DNA from: an uncultured Pseudomonadota bacterium
Lineage (GTDB): Bacteria; Pseudomonadota; Gammaproteobacteria; Burkholderiales; Rhodocyclaceae
Direction: 5' to 3'
Assembly: GCA_903939665.1 (NCBI GenBank)
Contig: CAJAHZ010000234.1
Span: 1 to 13,893, forward strand
Length of the DNA: 13,893 bases
The position numbers and the translations under genes are program-made. The number at the start of each line of letters is the position of its first letter. The stretch's first letter is position 1. Of this stretch, positions 11,899 to 13,893 are shown piece by piece. The notes beneath the pieces were generated by a model. It saw nothing but the letters and a program-made list of their open reading frames with translations, was not told the DNA's origin and did no database searches.

Positions 11899-12614
11899 TG
11901 ATCGCCCGACAGGACGTATTCCCGCTCGAACTGAACGAAGTCTGCTTCGCCAGCGGCGGACAGCGCATCATCGAGCGTGTTTCGCTGGCCATCGACGGCC
12001 ACGTCCGCACCGTGATTCTCGGTGCCAACGGCGCCGGCAAGAGCGTGCTGATGCGGCTCATGCACGGCCTGCTGGCGCCCAATTCGGGCGCCATCCGCTG
12101 GTGCGGCCAGCCCGAACGCGCCGCCGCGCAGGCCATGGTCTTTCAGCGACCGATCATGTTGCGTACGACGGCAATCGCCAACGTCGCCTACGGCCTCAAG
12201 CTGGCCGGCATGGGCAAGTCCGAACGACTTGCCCATGCGACTGAAGCGCTGGACAAAGTCGGCCTTGCGCACCTCGCCACGCGCCCGGCGCGCGTGCTTT
12301 CCGGCGGCGAGCAGCAGCGCGTTGCGCTGGCCAGAGCCTGGGCGCTCAGCCCGCAGATACTTTTTCTCGACGAACCAACGGCCAGCCTGGACCCCGGCGC
12401 GACGCATGAAGTTGAGCGCGTGATCGGCGAAATCGCCGCCAGTGGCTGCAAGATTGTCATGACCACGCACAACCTCGGACAGGCCCGCCGCCTCGCCGAC
12501 GAGATCATTTTTTTGCATCATGGCCGGGTCGTCGAATACACGCCAGCCAGCATTTTTTTCGCTGCCCCACGCTCGCCCGAGGCGGCCTCATTCATGAAAG
12601 GAGAACTCCCTTGA
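11895..12614 (+). CDS. tupC: Tungstate ABC transporter ATP-binding protein
   Basis: This 239-aa ABC ATPase is complete: Walker A GANGAGKS (43-50), Q-loop Gln84 (VFQRP), signature LSGGEQQR (135-142), Walker B ILFLDEP (155-161) and H-loop His192. There is no C-terminal TOBE/Mop domain, unlike ModC; the separate molbindin gene may supply that function. The start at 11895 gives an ATGA overlap with tupB; the open frame further upstream lies inside tupB and is a shadow. A second ATG follows directly at 11898. Confidence 0.93.
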   Translation: MMIARQDVFPLELNEVCFASGGQRIIERVSLAIDGHVRTVILGANGAGKSVLMRLMHGLLAPNSGAIRWCGQPERAAAQAMVFQRPIMLRTTAIANVAYGLKLAGMGKSERLAHATEALDKVGLAHLATRPARVLSGGEQQRVALARAWALSPQILFLDEPTASLDPGATHEVERVIGEIAASGCKIVMTTHNLGQARRLADEIIFLHHGRVVEYTPASIFFAAPRSPEAASFMKGELP

Positions 12615-13438
12615 ACTCACTGCGCAGAAATTTCCTTGCCGGCATCGCCGGCGCACTCTGGCTCGCCACCCTGCCGGCACTGGCGGAAGACAAGTTCATC
12701 GTCGTCTCGTCAACCACTTCGACCGAACAGTCCGGTCTGTTCGGTCATTTGCTGCCGTCCTTCGAGAAGAAGACCGGAATCAAGGTTCGCGTCGTCGCCC
12801 TCGGCACCGGTCAGGCGCTCGACATGGGACGGCGCGGCGATGCCGACGTGGTCTTCGTGCACGACAAAGCGGCCGAGGAAAAATTTGTCACCGAAGGCTT
12901 CGGCGTCGAACGCAAGGAGGTGATGTACAACGACTTCGTGCTGATCGGCCCGAAGGCTGACCCTGCAGGCATCGCCGGCGGCAAGGACATTCTCGACGCG
13001 CTGAGAAAAATCGAGGCCGCGAAAGCGCCCTTCGTTTCGCGCGGCGACAAGAGCGGCACGCACGCCGCCGAACTGCGCTACTGGAAAGCGGCTGGTATCG
13101 ACCTCGACAAGGCCAAAGGCCCGTGGTACCGCGACACCGGCTCAGGCATGGGCCCGGCGCTGAACGCCGCGGCATCAATGGACGCCTACATCCTCGCCGA
13201 CCGCGGCACTTGGCTATCGTTCAAGAACCGCGCCGAACTGACGGTTGTTGTTGAAGGCGACAAAAGCCTGTTCAATCAGTACGGCGTGATGCTGGTCAAT
13301 CCGGCAAAGCACGCGCACGTGAAGAAGGAACTCGGCCAGCAGTTCATCGACTGGGTCGTCTCCAGCGAAGGGCAGCAGTCGATTGCCGACTACAAGATTG
13401 GCGGCCAGCAGCTATTCTTTCCCAACGCAAAACGCTGA
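12611..13438 (+). CDS. tupA: Tungstate-binding periplasmic protein
   Basis: This 275-aa protein has a signal peptide (about 1-25, cleaved ALA/ED) whose SLRRNFL segment resembles a twin-arginine motif. The mature N-terminus, VVSSTTSTEQSGLFGHLLPSF, and the following TGIKVRVVALGTGQAL, GDADVVFVHDKAAEEKFV and VMYNDFVLIGPKADPA match the TupA family, which binds tungstate with very high affinity. The start is TTG in a 4-nt overlap (TTGA) with the tupC stop. AAGGAG (12598-12603) 7 nt upstream decides this start, since the nearest in-frame ATG lies well inside the mature protein. It ends 33 bp before the convergent regulator gene. Confidence 0.94.
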   Translation: MNSLRRNFLAGIAGALWLATLPALAEDKFIVVSSTTSTEQSGLFGHLLPSFEKKTGIKVRVVALGTGQALDMGRRGDADVVFVHDKAAEEKFVTEGFGVERKEVMYNDFVLIGPKADPAGIAGGKDILDALRKIEAAKAPFVSRGDKSGTHAAELRYWKAAGIDLDKAKGPWYRDTGSGMGPALNAAASMDAYILADRGTWLSFKNRAELTVVVEGDKSLFNQYGVMLVNPAKHAHVKKELGQQFIDWVVSSEGQQSIADYKIGGQQLFFPNAKR

Positions 13439-13471
13439 TGCAGAGTAGCCGAGAACCGGCGCGCTGCCTCC

Positions 13472-13893
13472 CTAACGATACCAGGGCAGCGTACGGCGCA
13501 GCGAGACGATTTCTCCCGAGCCTGCGGCGGTGTAGCCGGGAACGGCAGCGGCCAATCGACTGAAATCGTCGCTGCGCAAAACGTCGAGCACGGCCTGCGT
13601 CACCTCCGACTCCAGCGCCTCTTTACGACAAACGAGGAAATACTGCTCGCTGACCAAGGGCACAAAACCGAGTCCGAAGCGCTCGGCTGCGGCGCGCAGA
13701 CCGAAGCCACAATTGGCATGGCCGGCAGCGACGCTGGCCGCAACCGACATATGCGTCGGCTCCTCCAGGCCATAACCCGCAATACGATGCGCAGACATTC
13801 CCGCGAGCACGAGCAATTCGTCAAGCAACAGCCGCGTTCCCGAACCCTCGGCGCGGTTAACAAAATCGACCTCGTCGCGACCGAGGTCAGACA
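13472..13893 (-). CDS. C-terminal part of a ModE/PBP-like oxyanion-responsive regulator (partial)
   Basis: The frame is open to the right edge, so about 140 C-terminal residues are visible. They start with a segment containing FVNRAEGSGTR, then LLDELL, then GYGLEEPTHMSVAASVAAGHANCGFGLRAAA and FVPLVSEQYFLVCRKEAL. This is the PBP-like domain that follows a DNA-binding domain in molybdate/tungstate-type regulators; FVNR-x-GSGTR is its hallmark. The internal start at 13828 is not the true start. Its convergent position next to tupA suggests that it controls the tungstate operon. The HTH part lies outside the window. Confidence 0.85.
   Translation of the reverse strand, partial: SDLGRDEVDFVNRAEGSGTRLLLDELLVLAGMSAHRIAGYGLEEPTHMSVAASVAAGHANCGFGLRAAAERFGLGFVPLVSEQYFLVCRKEALESEVTQAVLDVLRSDDFSRLAAAVPGYTAAGSGEIVSLRRTLPWYR

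Noticed and set aside
10954..13438. Classical molybdate transporter modABC
   Set aside because: The binding protein has TupA motifs (TTST...SGLFGHLLPSF, MYNDFVLIGP) and the ATPase lacks the C-terminal TOBE domain of ModC.

Overview
The window looks like chromosomal DNA of a GC-rich betaproteobacterium, most likely from the Rhodocyclales (Azoarcus/Aromatoleum/Thauera-like). That placement rests on gene style and context, not on a marker gene. There is no rRNA, tRNA, insertion sequence, phage gene or CRISPR array.

Layout. (1) 4444-5157, 2929-4317, 2285-2932 and 159-2288, all on the minus strand: tonB, a NarX-type sensor kinase, a NarL-type response regulator and a NosR/NirI-like flavin/iron-sulfur membrane protein. 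The last three overlap by 4 nt each. A hairpin plus T-run lies between tonB and the kinase. (2) 5158-5629 is a divergent control region. (3) 5630-7426 (+) encodes a periplasmic PQQ alcohol dehydrogenase. It has the Asp-Tyr-Asp signature of lanthanide-dependent enzymes (XoxF/ExaF/PedH type) and ends at a strong terminator. (4) 7728-8108 (-) encodes a small periplasmic cytochrome c with its own terminator. (5) 8321-10225 (-) encodes an AcoR-type sigma-54 activator. (6) 10226-10953 has no convincing protein gene but holds GCAACA repeats, a sigma-54 promoter and, about 110 nt further on, a textbook intrinsic terminator; this suggests a small RNA. (7) 10954-13438 (+) is a tungstate uptake operon: a Mop-domain molbindin followed by tupB, tupC and tupA. 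(8) 13472-13893 (-) is the C-terminal end of a ModE/PBP-like oxyanion regulator that runs off the window. (9) At the left edge there is a -10 box, a Shine-Dalgarno sequence and an ATG pointing out of the window.

How it may fit together. Matches to the sigma-54 promoter (GG-N10-GC spacing) lie in front of the dehydrogenase, tonB, the cytochrome and the putative sRNA. GCAACA/TGTTGC elements lie about 110-145 bp upstream of three of these. The simplest reading is that the AcoR-like activator senses an alcohol, aldehyde or ketone and switches on a periplasmic alcohol-oxidation regulon: dehydrogenase, cytochrome c acceptor, TonB (possibly for metal or metallophore uptake), a two-component system and a flavinylated NosR-like redox protein. 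Tungstate uptake next door could feed a tungsten aldehyde oxidoreductase for the aldehyde product, but no such enzyme is present here. The most novel-looking element is the sigma-54-driven sRNA candidate. Next is the use of a NosR-like protein, with no nos or nir genes in view, in an alcohol-oxidation locus.
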